Positions 28,242 to 39,839 of a stretch of DNA of 64,000 nucleotides are shown piece by piece. Source of the stretch: Membranipora membranacea. Its lineage: Eukaryota; Bryozoa; Gymnolaemata; Cheilostomatida; Membraniporidae. The notes beneath the pieces are model-generated. The model was not told where the DNA came from. It saw only the letters and a program-made list of their open reading frames with translations, and did no database searches. How positions within the stretch are numbered: the first letter of the stretch is position 1; each line of letters opens with the position of its first letter. The position numbers and the translations under genes are program-made. The stretch is taken from positions 39,158,283 to 39,222,282 of the forward strand of contig OU612066.1 in assembly GCA_914767715.1 (NCBI GenBank), read 5' to 3'.

Positions 28242-28320
28242 AATCAGGCCCACCCTGATCTCAGGCCCACCCTGATGTCAGGCCCACCCTGATGTCAGGC
28301 CCATCCTGATGTCAGGCTCG
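28242..28320 (+). repeat. 17-bp tandem repeat
   Basis: Four or so copies of TCAGGCCCACCCTGATG with point differences. Confidence 0.85.
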
Positions 28321-28844
28321 CCTGTTAATCTGTTATGACAGTTGTATTAGTACAAGAGAAACCTGTTTTGTTTTTAGTTGGTGTTGAATCAATCCTTGTT
28401 TTGTTCTGTGGCTTAACTTTGCAACTGAATCATTATTAAGAGTAAAAAATAATTTTTTCAATCGGTTATTATCCTGACAAATCACTGACCATCTGAAGCA
28501 CCTGACAGATTATGGGAGGAGGGGTTATGTGGCTGTATTTGTAGCATTGTCCGCCAATTATAGTGAGAACAAACCATCTGCCTCAGCTCTGAGGGATTCA
28601 GAAGCTATTAGGAAGCTTTATTTTTGTTTCACAAATGAGAAATATGATACATGACTGTAAAAAACTATCCCCAGTGAGGAGGATTAGGTGGATTAAAGTC
28701 TCCGATTGACTGACTGATCTATAGGATTAATTAGGTTACACCCTAAACCTTCATATGATCTCGGGTGGGTTCAGGTCCGTTAAAAGTTCATCACAAAATT
28801 ATCATATAACAAATCCACAGATTAAATTATGTTGAAGATTGCGC

Positions 28845-28985
28845 TAATGAGGAGCAGGGGTGCTAATGAGGAGCAGGGGTTAGGTCGCTAATGAGGAGCA
28901 GGGGTTAGGTCGCTAATGAGGAGCAGGGGTTAGGTGGATCAGGGGTTAGGTGGATCAGGGGTTAGGTGGATCAGGGGTTAGGTAT
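28845..28985 (+). repeat. GGGGTTAGGT-rich tandem repeat cluster
   Basis: Units GCTAATGAGGAGCAGGGG (four) grade into GGATCAGGGGTTAGGT (three), about 270 bp upstream of the alternative lectin exon. Confidence 0.85.
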
Positions 28986-29253
28986 TCTGTGTGAAGTAGG
29001 TCATCTCGTTTTACTACAGCGTCTTTTTGTGCTTCCTATTTTCTTATTTTCCTATTTTCCTTCATCAATCTGATAGACCTTAGAATGGCTCATTTTAGAA
29101 TCTAATTCTATCAAATGTTTCCAGCAGGCTGTAATGGTAGTTCATTTGAAGATGCAGCTGTCAATCTTTCAGACATCGATCCTTTAATACCTGATATACT
29201 CAGCTGCGCTTTGATTCGCTCATATTTAACCATTTTGATGTTTTTTGTTACAG

Positions 29254-29513
29254 AGGCACGATTTGATGACAAGTATCTTCACCTTGGAGCCTACGACTAC
29301 CACGCAAACGGAATCTTCAAATGGCTCAGCACCACCACACCTGTTGATCTCGGAGACGCTTTCTGGCTTCCTAACAACCCAAGAGGACAGGGACGTAGAT
29401 GTATGGCCTTCCAGACCTGGGATATGGACTTCTTCGGACAATGGGCTGATGAGTTCTGCTGGGTATCCCTACCATTCATCTGTGAAGTCGTCACCGCTCC
29501 ATCTTTCGTATAA
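29254..29513 (+). CDS. Second C-terminal CTLD half: probable alternative last exon of the lectin (isoform B)
   Basis: After TTTTTTGTTACAG the frame opens with two bases of a split codon, the same phase as the exon at 23608, so the upstream lectin exon ending at 22967 could join either. The 86 codons complete a canonical lectin fold: LHLGAYDYHANGIFKWL, then the loop WLPNNP, then CMAF, then GQWADEFC and PFICE, ending APSFV and TAA. No first-half CTLD exon, signal peptide or coiled coil was found between 24110 and 29254. Joined to 17819-22967 it would give a 651-residue protein without the PPSKG tail and with a PNN/WAD loop closer to calcium-dependent sugar-binding CTLDs. Alternatives: a relic exon of a duplicated gene, or a separate gene whose 5' exons I missed. 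Confidence 0.7.
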
Positions 29514-30306
29514 ATCACCTGTAACATTATAGGTAGACTTACTCATACTAAGGAGCCTCTGTGATTTATTCTGCCCTCTGCCGGTGGATTTTATAACTTT
29601 TTGTATGATTATCACCTCGATATAACTCTAGCCAGGTTTGTATTATGCTGTCAGGCTTTGTCTCTTTAATAACTAACCTCTTCTCCGTACACTAATACAG
29701 TTGGAGTCAGATTTTCTTAGAATACCATAATATGGTGCTGCAATTAGTTATCCCTACACAATTTTCTATGGTGCTATCAATACAGATTAAGTATTTTGGA
29801 TCTCTTTGCCAGTTTTTTAATACGCTTCTGCACACATCTTTTTTCTATTTATTACCGCTTTTTTGCCTTGTTGCTCTCTTTAGCTTAGGTTAGCTTGTAG
29901 ACTAGTTATGCTTTAGGTTTTTCTGTGGGTGTTAGTCATAGTATCAACAACTTTAGATTCTTGTTTTCAGTCGTTCAGGTCTTTTACACCCGCTTACTAA
30001 TATAGGACAATATCTGATTTGAGAGCATAGCCAAGGTGAAATTCTACACAAGTTTACGGAGCCACCAAGTATTTACTTGTGGGCTCTAACCTTGGGCACA
30101 TAATGTCACCACCACCACTACCACCTGGTTCTCTGATTGAATCATATATTGAGTCATAATAAGATTACAGTATTGGTACATTTATATGTGCACAACGTTA
30201 TGCATAATGATTTCATAATTTTTAGTACACCAATTAGTGGAATTGTTATTACTTCTCAGAGAATTATATCATTAATCTTATTTCCATCACTTGTACTTCA
30301 TTTTCA

Positions 30307-30351
30307 ATAAACATCTATGAACTAAATCTAAATATTTCAAGTTTTAATAAA
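30307..30351 (+). terminator. Two polyadenylation signals after the alternative lectin exon
   Basis: AATAAA at 30307-30312 and again at 30346-30351, about 800 bases after the stop at 29513. They fit the 3' end of the isoform B transcript and lie before the convergent CABIT gene. Confidence 0.5.
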
Positions 30352-30396
30352 CGCTTTCATTTTCATGTCGGACAAAAATCTTACGATTTCCTTTTG

Positions 30397-30426
30397 GCTC
30401 TGATCGGCTCTGATCGGCTCTGATCG
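30397..30426 (+). repeat. Short 10-bp tandem repeat
   Basis: Three copies of CGGCTCTGAT between the convergent lectin and CABIT genes. The rest of 29514-30896 is 3' flank with no recognised gene. Confidence 0.8.
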
Positions 30427-30896
30427 ATTTGGGAGCAAAGAATTAAACTTGAGGTTACTTATTCTGTATTCAGAGTTATTGCATCAACTGACAGATATTG
30501 CAACATAAAAACATAAAAAAAAAGGTGACGATGAAAAAAGAGGCCGGCGGGGCGGCCTGAGCTGATGCAATAAGAAGTTGACATGGTAAGAGGGAGTGTG
30601 ACAATCCGATCTTTAATGTCTGCTTTTGAAGCTGAAATTGCAGGGTGTCTCATCGGTAACTGGCATAATAATTGATGGATAAATGCATAAAAGTGTATAA
30701 CATCAGGTTAACACATACATTCAGCACAGTGTGAATGTTAACCAAACCATGGTGATGTTATCCTAATGAAATCTTTGTTAGGGCATCGAATGACAGTTTA
30801 ATGTTAGGGTTGTGGGCCTGACTGAGTTAATACACCATTGTTGCACTGCTGGTACATGGATGGCGTTAATACTTGTACAGGTTTTAGTCGGTGTTG

Positions 30897-33800
30897 TTAA
30901 CTTCTGTTTAGTGACAGTTCTGAAGGTGTGAGGATTTCCTGTACGCTTAGAGGATTATCCCCTGTCAGGTCATCCAGTGTGAAATACAGAGCATCGTTAT
31001 CCTGCTCTGAGGCTGTAGCACTGTTAGACGACGAATGTCCCCCCTGGCTCGACGATTGTGAGCCTAACGAAGTGTTACTCGTGTATTTCTCTATAAACTG
31101 TTTGATAATCTCAGTCTTGCCCAAAGTCAGGCTGCCGGATGTGCTTCTAAACTGGAAGCTCGCCTCCTTGACTGGTGCTGACACTGTGTGATGCCTGACT
31201 ACCTGATTTGATTGTATAGAACTTGACTTCTCTCCGTTTTTACTCGTGATTACAGGGTGGGACACACAGCGTCCCCGTGAAGTTACTGTGTTAATGTCAC
31301 TAGTTCCCTTCTCTCTTATCAGTGTATTACTGTCACTAGCCTGAGGTATCTCATGCTCCATAGATGAGGCTCTAACAAGTCTCGGTGGTAGTCCCCCCTG
31401 TCTTATATAAGGATAAATCTCATCTACGTCATCAAACAGAGCGTTCTCATCCCTTACTGATGTGACATTCCTCTTAGCCACCACCTGAATCTTCTTCATA
31501 TGCTGCTGTACTTTTTGTGAACAGGTGTCAGAAATCTGCTCAAATATAAAATGGCGAGATAGCTCCTTCATGTTTGCAGGCCTGAAGAAATTAATGTCTG
31601 ATTTCACTGGTAGCGGTATCAACATTTGTTTGGCCGATAGGGGAGCCAGGAATGCCAGGTTTTCTTTCCTCAGCTCCATCAGCCTGAACACCCCGGGTCT
31701 CTCACTGTCACATGCAGCCTTTGGTATTTTCCCAGAGACGACTCTGATAGTGAATGGTAATCTAAATCTCCTGAGAAGAGAGGAGACGAAATGAACACCA
31801 GATATATTTTTTGGCCCGGCTAAAGGGCTGAAGACTCCGGCGGTCTGGTAATCAAGGTATATGTAATGTCCCTGTTTGTCGGTACAGTGTAGATAATACT
31901 GTGTTTGGTGAGAGTGTTTGAGTGTGATTTTAGCAGTACCCTTTACTGTGAGCACAGTGCCTCTCTCTAATGTTCTTATGGAGGTTTTATCTGTCACTTC
32001 AGCCAGGCATTCTATCCTTGACCTTATGAGGAACTGATCTGGAGCAGCTTCAGCGACCTCTGACACTCGGGTCAGCGATGCTGATGCCTCACCGTTCTCT
32101 GACAGTAACTCGACTAAACCGTCATACCCAACAGGGAGAGCGAATCTCCTTGCCTGTTCTGATTGTTCTTCCCCCTCATGGGTGGGCACTGAGTAACAGA
32201 TCACTTTTCTGTAGCAGGCTATGGAATGTAAGAGAAGTCCATTTTCATTGCTCAGCTCAGCGGCATGGCGCTTGAGAGCTGTTTGGGGTGTAGTTGTTAG
32301 ATCTACCTTTACTATACAAGGTATCTTATTACCACCTTCGAGCTTCCTCAGAGAAGACGACTACAATAGATAGTTAATATATTAGTTACATGTCATTACT
32401 TTTGTCAGCTGATGATAGGCTTGGTTGTCGTTGAGCTGTGATTAATGATTGATTGATGATGAGAGCTAATCACTCAGAACATAATCTACTCAGCTGTGTT
32501 TGTTAGTTCGAGCTCATCGATACCTGATGGCCAGGATGTGGTGGGCTTAATGCTCAAATAAACAATTTAAATGGAGCAGTTGCACCATATTTGACAAACT
32601 TTTTCAACTTCTTAGTACATGGCGGTAAGATGTAGCCCTGTTATTCTTAGCACTTCGGCCTCTTTGATGTGTCTAATTAAAGATGGAAATAAATGGGTTT
32701 GCAAAAAATAGATTCTGTCACTTTTTAAATAATATCTTTTAAAAGCCGCCGTACTAAGAGCTCATATTTATAACTCCTTATTTGAAGACTAAAGTAAATC
32801 TATTCCATATTTCTCAATGCTAAAGGAAGGGTAACTGTAAATTGCTGAACAGGCTGAACAGACTGAACAGCTGAACAGAATTTCTCAGACTACTATTTGT
32901 TTGATTCTTTACATGATTGGCTAATTTTGCATAAGCATGGACAATTCTTTATATTCTTCTCATTAAATTATTTATTTTAAGTTTGCATTCACCTTGGTTT
33001 CTTTCAATTTTATGCACAGCAAATCTTTTGGCATTACACGACTCATGCCTGACAAGTCTCCCTTTTTGGTAGGGAGCCTCCCAGTTTTTAGGGGTATTTT
33101 CCACCTCCTCCCTATCTCCCTTTTTCCTCCCTTTTTTCAGCTTCCTTCACCCAGACGACTTTTTAAGCTTCTCGTTGCAAGAGAAACTATGTTTTCCTAC
33201 CCCAACAGTACATATACCTATATATAATTGCCTATTAACATACTATCTCTCCTCGTTCGTATGAAGTGCAACAATATAATTTGAAAAATCAGGTAAAATT
33301 ACGCATTTCATAATACGAATGCTCTAGTTTTGGCTCGAAATAAATGACAACAAGGGCCAAATTACACCTTCACTGCTGGACACGCAGAGTGGTACTCCGA
33401 GTCGGGAGTTCGTCCGCGGAGACTTCCTGATTTCTGGGTCTACCAACTTGTCATGTATGGGTCACGACTAGTGAATGGATGGAAAATAGCCCCCCCCCCC
33501 CCCTATAAACAAAGCTTGTTAAGACTGGCTAGATGGAAGGTTGAGCTGGATAATGTTTCTGGTATCCAGTTTCCAGAGCACCATCAGATTTTGTCATAAT
33601 TGGCACATTGATTGCTTCATTTGCTTGCCCTAAATTGGTTATATTAGGTGCCAACAGGAACTTAGTGACTCATCAAATCATTTGGTTAGGAGGAATGTGT
33701 CTGACAAGTGATCGCCAGCCAGAGAAATGATAACAAATAATAATTTTAGTCTGAGAAATTCTGTTCAGCTGTTCAGTCCGTTCAGCCTGTTCAGCAATTT

Positions 33801-34491
33801 ACAGTTACCGCTAAAGGAATGAGGAAACAGGCATATATCCAATGAGCATCATTAGAAAAGCTTCTCATATCACCCTAAAAGTGTTAAGTATTTCCCACGA
33901 GGAACTGTCCGCCATTTAACGGAGGCTTGAAAATAGCGAAATTTATGACAAGCTCACAATTACTCAACAACTTTACATGAACCCTCATCTCTGGGAATGG
34001 AAAGTTGAGCACACCTCAACTCTATCAAAACTTAACTCTAGCTTATATTCATTCCCCTCAGGTAGATGAGGCCATCGAATGAACACAGTAACCTAACAAG
34101 GCATCAATGGTACCACTCCTTCTCTTTGCTTACAACACAACTGCTTCATAATGTAGGTTTTGCCAAGGTTGGAAAAGACATCCAAATCGTTCAGAAGCCA
34201 TTACCTCTAAATATCGAACCAATAATATAATTAAAAAAACTTTCCATACTATATTATCTGAGTGAACAGGAAGAATCCATGAGGCTAAGAGTTTGGATCA
34301 TCAACATTTGAGACTTTTGGAAAGCCATTTTCTATTCTTCAGCACCACCATAATAGATTGTGTAAGCCTAAGGTAGGAACAACAATCACAGAAAGTCTGG
34401 ATCTACCCAGCTATATCCAAACCCTCAGCTAGTGATGGATTCTCACCTTTCTGTTATCCCAGATTATCTCCTCACTCAGTCTCTCCGTCAT
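30897..34491 (-). CDS. CABIT-domain adaptor protein, GAREM/THEMIS-like (502 aa, two coding exons)
   Basis: Coding exons on the minus strand: 34491-34447 (15 codons from ATG, MTERLSEEIIWDNRK, donor GTGAGA) and 32360-30897 (487 codons plus stop, acceptor TATTGTAG), joined in phase 0. CABIT proteins are cytoplasmic adaptors in receptor tyrosine kinase and lymphocyte signalling. The fold is recognised from IPCIVKV, then GLLLHSIACYRKVICYSV, FALPVGYDGLVELL, a repeated beta-rich pattern and LRRFRLPFTIRVVSG; the IIW start resembles GAREM. There is one CABIT module (about residues 25-290), followed by a Ser/Thr-rich disordered tail containing DDVDEIYPYIRQ, a possible phosphotyrosine site. No SAM domain was seen, unlike vertebrate GAREM. 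The CABIT module is encoded almost entirely in one exon. A 5' UTR acceptor (TTTATCTCCAG) lies just before the ATG. Assignment to the CABIT family is firm; the subfamily is tentative. Confidence 0.84.
32829..33809. mobile_element. Non-autonomous TIR transposon with 10-bp target duplication (Mutator-like?)
   Basis: Inverted termini of about 60 bp (beginning GGTAACTGTAAATTGCTGAA) bound a 981-bp element. The direct repeat GCTAAAGGAA flanks both ends (32819-32828 and 33810-33819). Long inverted termini with a 9-11-bp duplication suggest a MULE-type element; no transposase is present. A second MITE (33044-33461) is inserted inside it. It lies in the CABIT gene intron. Confidence 0.75.
33044..33461. 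mobile_element. MITE family X, copy 1 (hAT-like), nested
   Basis: About 418 bp with termini CATGCCTGACAAGT and (complement) CATACATGACAAGT. The flanks ACACGACT (33036-33043) and TCACGACT (33462-33469) look like a slightly decayed 8-bp target duplication. The body matches the copy at 39840-40266 in inverted orientation, including the CTCCCTTTTTGGTAGGGAGC segment. The open frames inside (the encoded GSLPVFRGIFHLLPISLFPP) are shared by both copies but look like low-complexity translation, not a transposase. Confidence 0.75.
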
Positions 34492-37400
34492 GTTGGTCGT
34501 CTGACGTCTGCTGGAGATAAATAAGACTAGTTATCCTCGGTTAGCTGAGCTGCACTCAGTCACACGGCTCTCAGTCACATAGATGAGCGCGACTTATGTC
34601 TCACTGATCGTTCGCTCGAATGACTGACTGATTTAGTGAGGAGAAGTTAGAACCAGATAAACCCTCAGTATAGACTATGTTACCCTCGCTGTGTTACCCT
34701 CGCTGTGTAACTGCCTTGTTTATGTGTTGGTAACTCAATGCACTATAATTATATTAACTGGCTGATATATGATTATAACCTTAGCTCGGTTATATTTAGA
34801 TATGTTATGTAGATTAATAGCCTTTAGCCTGAGGGACTGATAGCCGCACCTCCTTATACTGTTATTAGGACGGGTGGGGTGTAAGTTAGCGATGGTATTG
34901 TCTGCATGAGGGAGTTTGGTAGATTACATGCCAGGCTGGAGTTACCCAGGAGGTATATAGATATACATCTCTCTGCTCCGTAGAGCTATCTTATTGAGAT
35001 TAAATCTCCCATGCCTCACTGCAGCGCCTCACTGCAGCAGTTATAGGCCTCTCGGGGTTGAAGGGTACAGGAAAATATGCACTTGAGTTAGATGACTCTC
35101 GTTTTATTTGCGGGGGAGTTGTGTGATACCAACTGGTTTGAAGCCTGCAAATAATTGTTGTTGTTCTCAATGAATGATGCATATAAATGTGGATATTTCT
35201 TATTTTGTCTTGCTATCAATGTACAAAACCCGTTACATATTCCAGTTCTATTTTTAGGTGCAAATAACGGTCCCAAATCTCCATTTGTATGCAGGTTTTC
35301 TTAATGATTTTCACACGGTTGATATTGATGGTAATTTATCTGAGGTGGGAAGTTCTCAGGAAAGCGCAGTCTTATCTGTATGCCCGGAGGGCCCGATACG
35401 AGGACTATCAGCTATAATAGGGTCATAATGAGCTGCGGAAACTGTAACAATGAATACTTAAGGAGGCTATTGGCTCAACATGAGCCTGGGCCTGCTTCCT
35501 TTGTGGAAATGTAAGTCGATGTGAGCACAGTGAGTAATTAATGTAAGTAAATCTGAATAATCAATCTGTGCCATCTGAAGATGAGAGATGACTCTAGGCG
35601 ATATTCAAACTGAAACTGACTCAGCAAAAAGACCAGATGTGCAGCGAACGCTTCTTCTAATTTACTCAAGTTCCGGTGGTCCGACATACAACTGGAATAC
35701 CCAGCAGAATCAGATCAAAGGTCACACCGCTTTAACTATGATAATATCCAGTAGAATCAGGTCAAACCTCTTTAATTATATAAATATTGGCCTCATCTCT
35801 CTAGGAATTACAGAAAATTATGCTACGATATTGTCTTTATTTGTAACAAGTTAAAATATGGAAAATAGAATGATATATCATAAAATATGATCAGTATGAT
35901 TACTTTGAAGTTTGGACTGGCACACCACCGTGACATGGATTCTAATAGATTAACAAAGCGTAAAGCAGACCTACAAGTGGAGACAATCAGGGACTGTGAC
36001 CTCAGAGCGGTGATCAATACTCTCATAATAACAATAAGTGACCAGCAGGTTAACTCAGTGATTCACTGGCTGAAATCATAGGAATTACACATCAGAATGA
36101 GGATATCCCAGGCCACGTCCCTAATGAGTTGCACATCAAGGTGAGGACGCTCGGGCCACGTCTCTAAAGAGTTACACACCAATTTCCACATACTCAGGCC
36201 GCGGATCTATACATCCCTATAACAATGCCTGGGCGATCTCTCCTATAACCCTAAATCTGTTCCTATTTTTATAGAGAATTAAAAGTTGTGAGGCAACATT
36301 TCATAGCAAGAAATCAACTTGACACAGAGATTCCCTGTAATACTGATTCACTGGGCAGGTTCAATATAATGTCTGCGATGGTCCTCAACTTGGGTGTCAA
36401 AATCACAACTTAAGCATTCGCTGGGTAACTTGTATGATACAGAGTGACAAGGATTCAGTATGTCGCTGAGTCAAAACAGGTTGGGTGTATTAATTTAAAT
36501 AAATACAAAGGCAGTATGACATGGTGACACAGTGGTCGATACAAATATATGACATGGTGAGTTTCACCTCCTCTTCCCTGTTCAGAAGGAGAACTAGAAA
36601 CTTCTCAGCAGTCCGACATCACAGACACGCTGACTTATGAATTATAGCCTGATACTGATGACTTCATGTTTTCTGATGACAAAATAATTATCATTACTCT
36701 GACAAATTTATTTGGTAAATTCAAACAAGTTTGCCAAACGAGCTACAGATCCCGATGCTATAACAGGAACCATAATGTTTGTGTCCTATCTCATATTCAT
36801 CATTACTTCACACTATCACATTGAATTTTGAGGGTCCAGGTATAGAATGGATATGTGCAGACGATTTAAAATAGGCCCACAATGCATCGTGAGGCGACTC
36901 TCACTGTTAGCTGGGCTATTATTAGAATAGCAGGAGTTTTTACATTTGAATAGCCATATCTTCTGATAATTACGTGTTGTACTGTTCTTTATATTGGGCT
37001 CTATCTCTGATTAGAATCTACAGATAATAGTTATATAAGGATGTGAACCTGCGATGTGCACCTTCTGATATAAAGGTAATGTTAGGAGAGCCTTATTATC
37101 AGGTGTGACATTATACTGATGGTGTAATTATCTCACCATACATCGGGGATAGAGGGATTGTCACATAGTGAGCCTCACAGCAGCACCTGATCCTCACAGT
37201 ACTCTCCGTGTGTATTACTGATATAACTGATTACTGAAGCCCTCCATATCTATCTAAGTACTCTATGTGGGCAGTGGGACAGAGAACTAATAACTTACCT
37301 CTAGAGACCTACACTCCTACAGCACATTTATATATATATATATATATATATATTATTTGTAATTCTATAGCGAGATATATATTATTTTTATGGACTTGGT

Positions 37401-38127
37401 ATGAAGGTTTTCCCAGCACAATGAGAATATGGGATATTGATGTCTGCTAGCAACAAAAGCAATGGACGTCATGCCATAAAACTCTGCAATTATTTTACGT
37501 AAATGCTACCGTGGGTTAAGATCTGAATTTAAGATAACCATGCTTTTAATTTTATTTGACATCAACAGGGGTCGATGAATTCAATTATCTCCGTTTGGTG
37601 CAGACTTTAATTAATATAAACATGAGATCCAGTCTCTTATAATGAAGGCTGATATTATAATGACTGCTTCCAGCATAAGAGCTTAATCACTTCCACTACC
37701 TCATGTGGACATAAATATATTATTATATATGCAGACATATAAAATAACGCTGTATTATTTAGATGCAGGAAGTTTTCATTCGGATTTATGGTCTTTAGCT
37801 GTTATTTATTATCGTGTCCTGAAAGTTCAGAGTTGACCCCTGTTGACCCCTGTTGACCCCTGTTGACCCCTGTTGACCCCTGTTGACCCCTGTTGCCCAT
37901 TTCTTATTTTTATTGAGACAGATAAAAACTAAAAAATCTTCAAGTTGTCCAGTCCAGTCAGGTGCATAACCAGGCCCAGGTCAGTGTTTTAGAATCGGAA
38001 AGCTGAAATATGATAAAACATGATTATAATGATGATTTTAATGACTTCATATGCATGGTATATAACACCAGTTTATCCTACTGTGGCAGAAACAGTGTAT
38101 CATGTAGCAGGAACTAAAATGGGCTGT
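34492..38127. other. Spacer upstream of the CABIT gene
   Basis: No coding exon was recognised. It should contain the CABIT promoter and a 5' UTR exon, which I could not place. It includes an (AT)n run at 37329-37353 and a 10-bp tandem repeat at 37836-37893. Confidence 0.5.
37836..37893 (+). repeat. 10-bp tandem repeat
   Basis: About six copies of TTGACCCCTG. Confidence 0.9.
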
Positions 38128-38135
38128 TCTTCCAG

Positions 38136-38551
38136 CAGTGGCGTATATTAGCACTCACGGCCCACGGATATCCGTGAGTGGCTGAATAGCTCAGTGTGTA
38201 GAGCGTCCGCCTTATAGTCATTGTCAATAAGATTGTTGTGGGTTCGAATGCCATCAAGGTCAGTTTTTTTTTCAAATGGGTGCTTTATAACTGGAGCATT
38301 TTTACCGTAATCTTCTACTGCTATTGAGTTGATTTCTGAAAGTACCCAACAGCTCAGTGAGCTATTGAAATACCTCTCTGCTTGCACTATTTTGCTACCG
38401 ATATGCAAAAATTTCCGTGGTGGGAGGGCGCTTAAGCGCCCCTCCCACACCCTCCCCGCCACGCCTACAGCGTGTGGATCGGGCTGCGCCCGATTATTAT
38501 GCTCATCTCTGAAAAGTCAGTGAGTGAAATTTTTTAGAATATACGCCCCTG
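38136..38551. mobile_element. hAT-like MITE (416 bp) carrying a tRNA-like segment
   Basis: Termini CAGTGGCGTATATTA and (complement) CAGGGGCGTATATTCT are inverted, and the 8-bp direct repeat TCTTCCAG flanks both ends (38128-38135, 38552-38559). These are standard hAT hallmarks (CAGNG ends, 8-bp duplication). Inside are a tRNA-like segment (38183-38254) and two strong GC hairpins (about 38418-38452 and 38477-38494). No transposase is present. Confidence 0.85.
38183..38254 (+). promoter_or_regulatory. tRNA-like segment with Pol III A and B boxes inside the MITE
   Basis: TAGCTCAGTGTGTAGAGCG resembles a tRNA D-arm/A box, and GGTTCGAATGCC, about 35 bases further on, resembles a B box. A T run follows soon after. 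The sequence flanking the boxes cannot form a proper acceptor stem, so this is a tRNA-derived relic or SINE-like promoter, not a functional tRNA gene. Confidence 0.6.
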
Positions 38552-38898
38552 TCTTCCAGGATGTAAATGGAGCTTGGATTTTGTCTGTTTTTTTGCTGTA
38601 ATGCATAGTTCACATTGTTGTAGCTAATTTTTCACTTTGTTAATAATATTGGCACACAAACTCATCCTACTACACATTTTTTTGTGATGACACATACAAT
38701 GCAGTGCCATCAATGTGTTGATTCCTTTCCTTTCCTTTACCAACCAAACATTCTGTCCTTGGTGTTCACAGTTATTTTGAAGGTAATTTCTCCACACCTC
38801 TGTGTTAATGAGGATATGATTATTGTTGGTGCTTCAGTCTTGGGAGGTGATTTCCCTATTTGCATAAGTAATAGTTCTGTTCTATCTATACCAGGTGA

Positions 38899-39391
38899 GC
38901 CTAATGCCTAATACCTCCCATCTAACACCTAACACCTCACATCTAACAGCCTGACACCTCACAGCTAACAACCTGACACCTCACAGCTAACAGCCTGACA
39001 CCTCACAGCTAACACCTGACACCTCACAGCTAACAGCCTGACACCTCACAGCTAACAGCCTGACACCTCACAGCTAACACCTGACACCTCACAGCTAACA
39101 GCCTGACACCTCACAGCTAACAGCCTGACACCTCACATCTAACAGCCTGACACCTCACAGCTAACAACCTGACACCTCACAGCTAACAGCCTGACACCTC
39201 ACAGCTAACACCTGACACCTCACAGCTAACAGCCTGACACCTCACAGCTAACAGCCTGACACCTCACAGCTAACACCTGACACCTCACAGCTAACACCTG
39301 ACACCTCACAGCTAACACCTGACATCTCACAGCTAACAGCCTGACACCTCACAGCTAACACCTGACACCTCACAGCTAACAGCCTGACACC
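38899..39391 (+). repeat. 21/22-bp minisatellite
   Basis: More than twenty units mixing ACACCTCACAGCTAACAGCC+TG (22 bp) and ACACCTCACAGCTAACACCTG (21 bp) with point variants. Confidence 0.95.
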
Positions 39392-39839
39392 ATGTCGAAT
39401 ACCGATTAGACTGTTAATTATTTAGCAGTTGTGTCTTAGTTTGGTATACTAGAAGCATTTTGTGTTCTCATCGCCAGCTACCCACCCACCTTCAGAGGTC
39501 ATGTACAGAGCCCCTGTCAATCTCCTCCTCTGCCATTAATAGCATTTCAAATGTTGAGTATATCCATCAGGTTCTTATGATAAAGAGATATTGGAAATAA
39601 TATGTATCAGTGAGTGGTTTTTTTATACAATAAGTAATAGATAAAGATAATAACGATGTAGGCAGAGACCTACTGTGTGGAATATAGAGATAAAAGTGAC
39701 CCCAGTAGTAATCTAAGAGCTCGTCGGCACAATATCGAGCTGGAGATACATAGTGTATCTGGCAGGAGAGAGCATTTTGATGTGGTAAGTAGAGGACAGA
39801 CAGTTCCGGGCTAGAAAATAATGAGAAAGAACCTTCGTC

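Larger units (their letters stand above)
24111..29253. other. Isoform A 3' flank / long intron before the alternative lectin exon
   Basis: No coding exon was recognised. Contents: a 17-bp tandem repeat around TCAGGCCCACCCTGATG at about 28242-28320 (four copies), a cluster of 15-25-bp repeats built on GGAGCAGGGGTTAGGT at about 28845-28985, and a small GC hairpin at 27221-27241. Open frames such as 25565-25780 and 26834-27037 resemble nothing known. Confidence 0.55.

Noticed and set aside
29115-29253. Upstream part of the open frame containing the second lectin half (from the ATG at 29115)
   Set aside because: A strong pyrimidine tract and CAG precede 29254, and the sequence before it has no CTLD character, so it was treated as intron.
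24111-29253. A separate first-half CTLD exon for the second lectin half
   Set aside because: Searched by eye for the CxxxY, W..A...C and E...L pattern on the plus strand; none found, though a small exon could be missed.
32994-33227. 77-codon frame shared with 40083-40289
   Set aside because: Shared because both lie in copies of MITE family X; the sequence is pyrimidine-rich translation without a transposase motif.
38183-38254. Functional tRNA gene
   Set aside because: A- and B-box-like sequences are present, but no acceptor stem can form and the anticodon arm is irregular; better called a tRNA-derived relic.
38148-38462. 104-codon minus-strand frame in the hAT MITE
   Set aside because: It overlaps the tRNA-like segment and GC hairpins, with no recognisable domain; shorter neighbours are equally open by chance.
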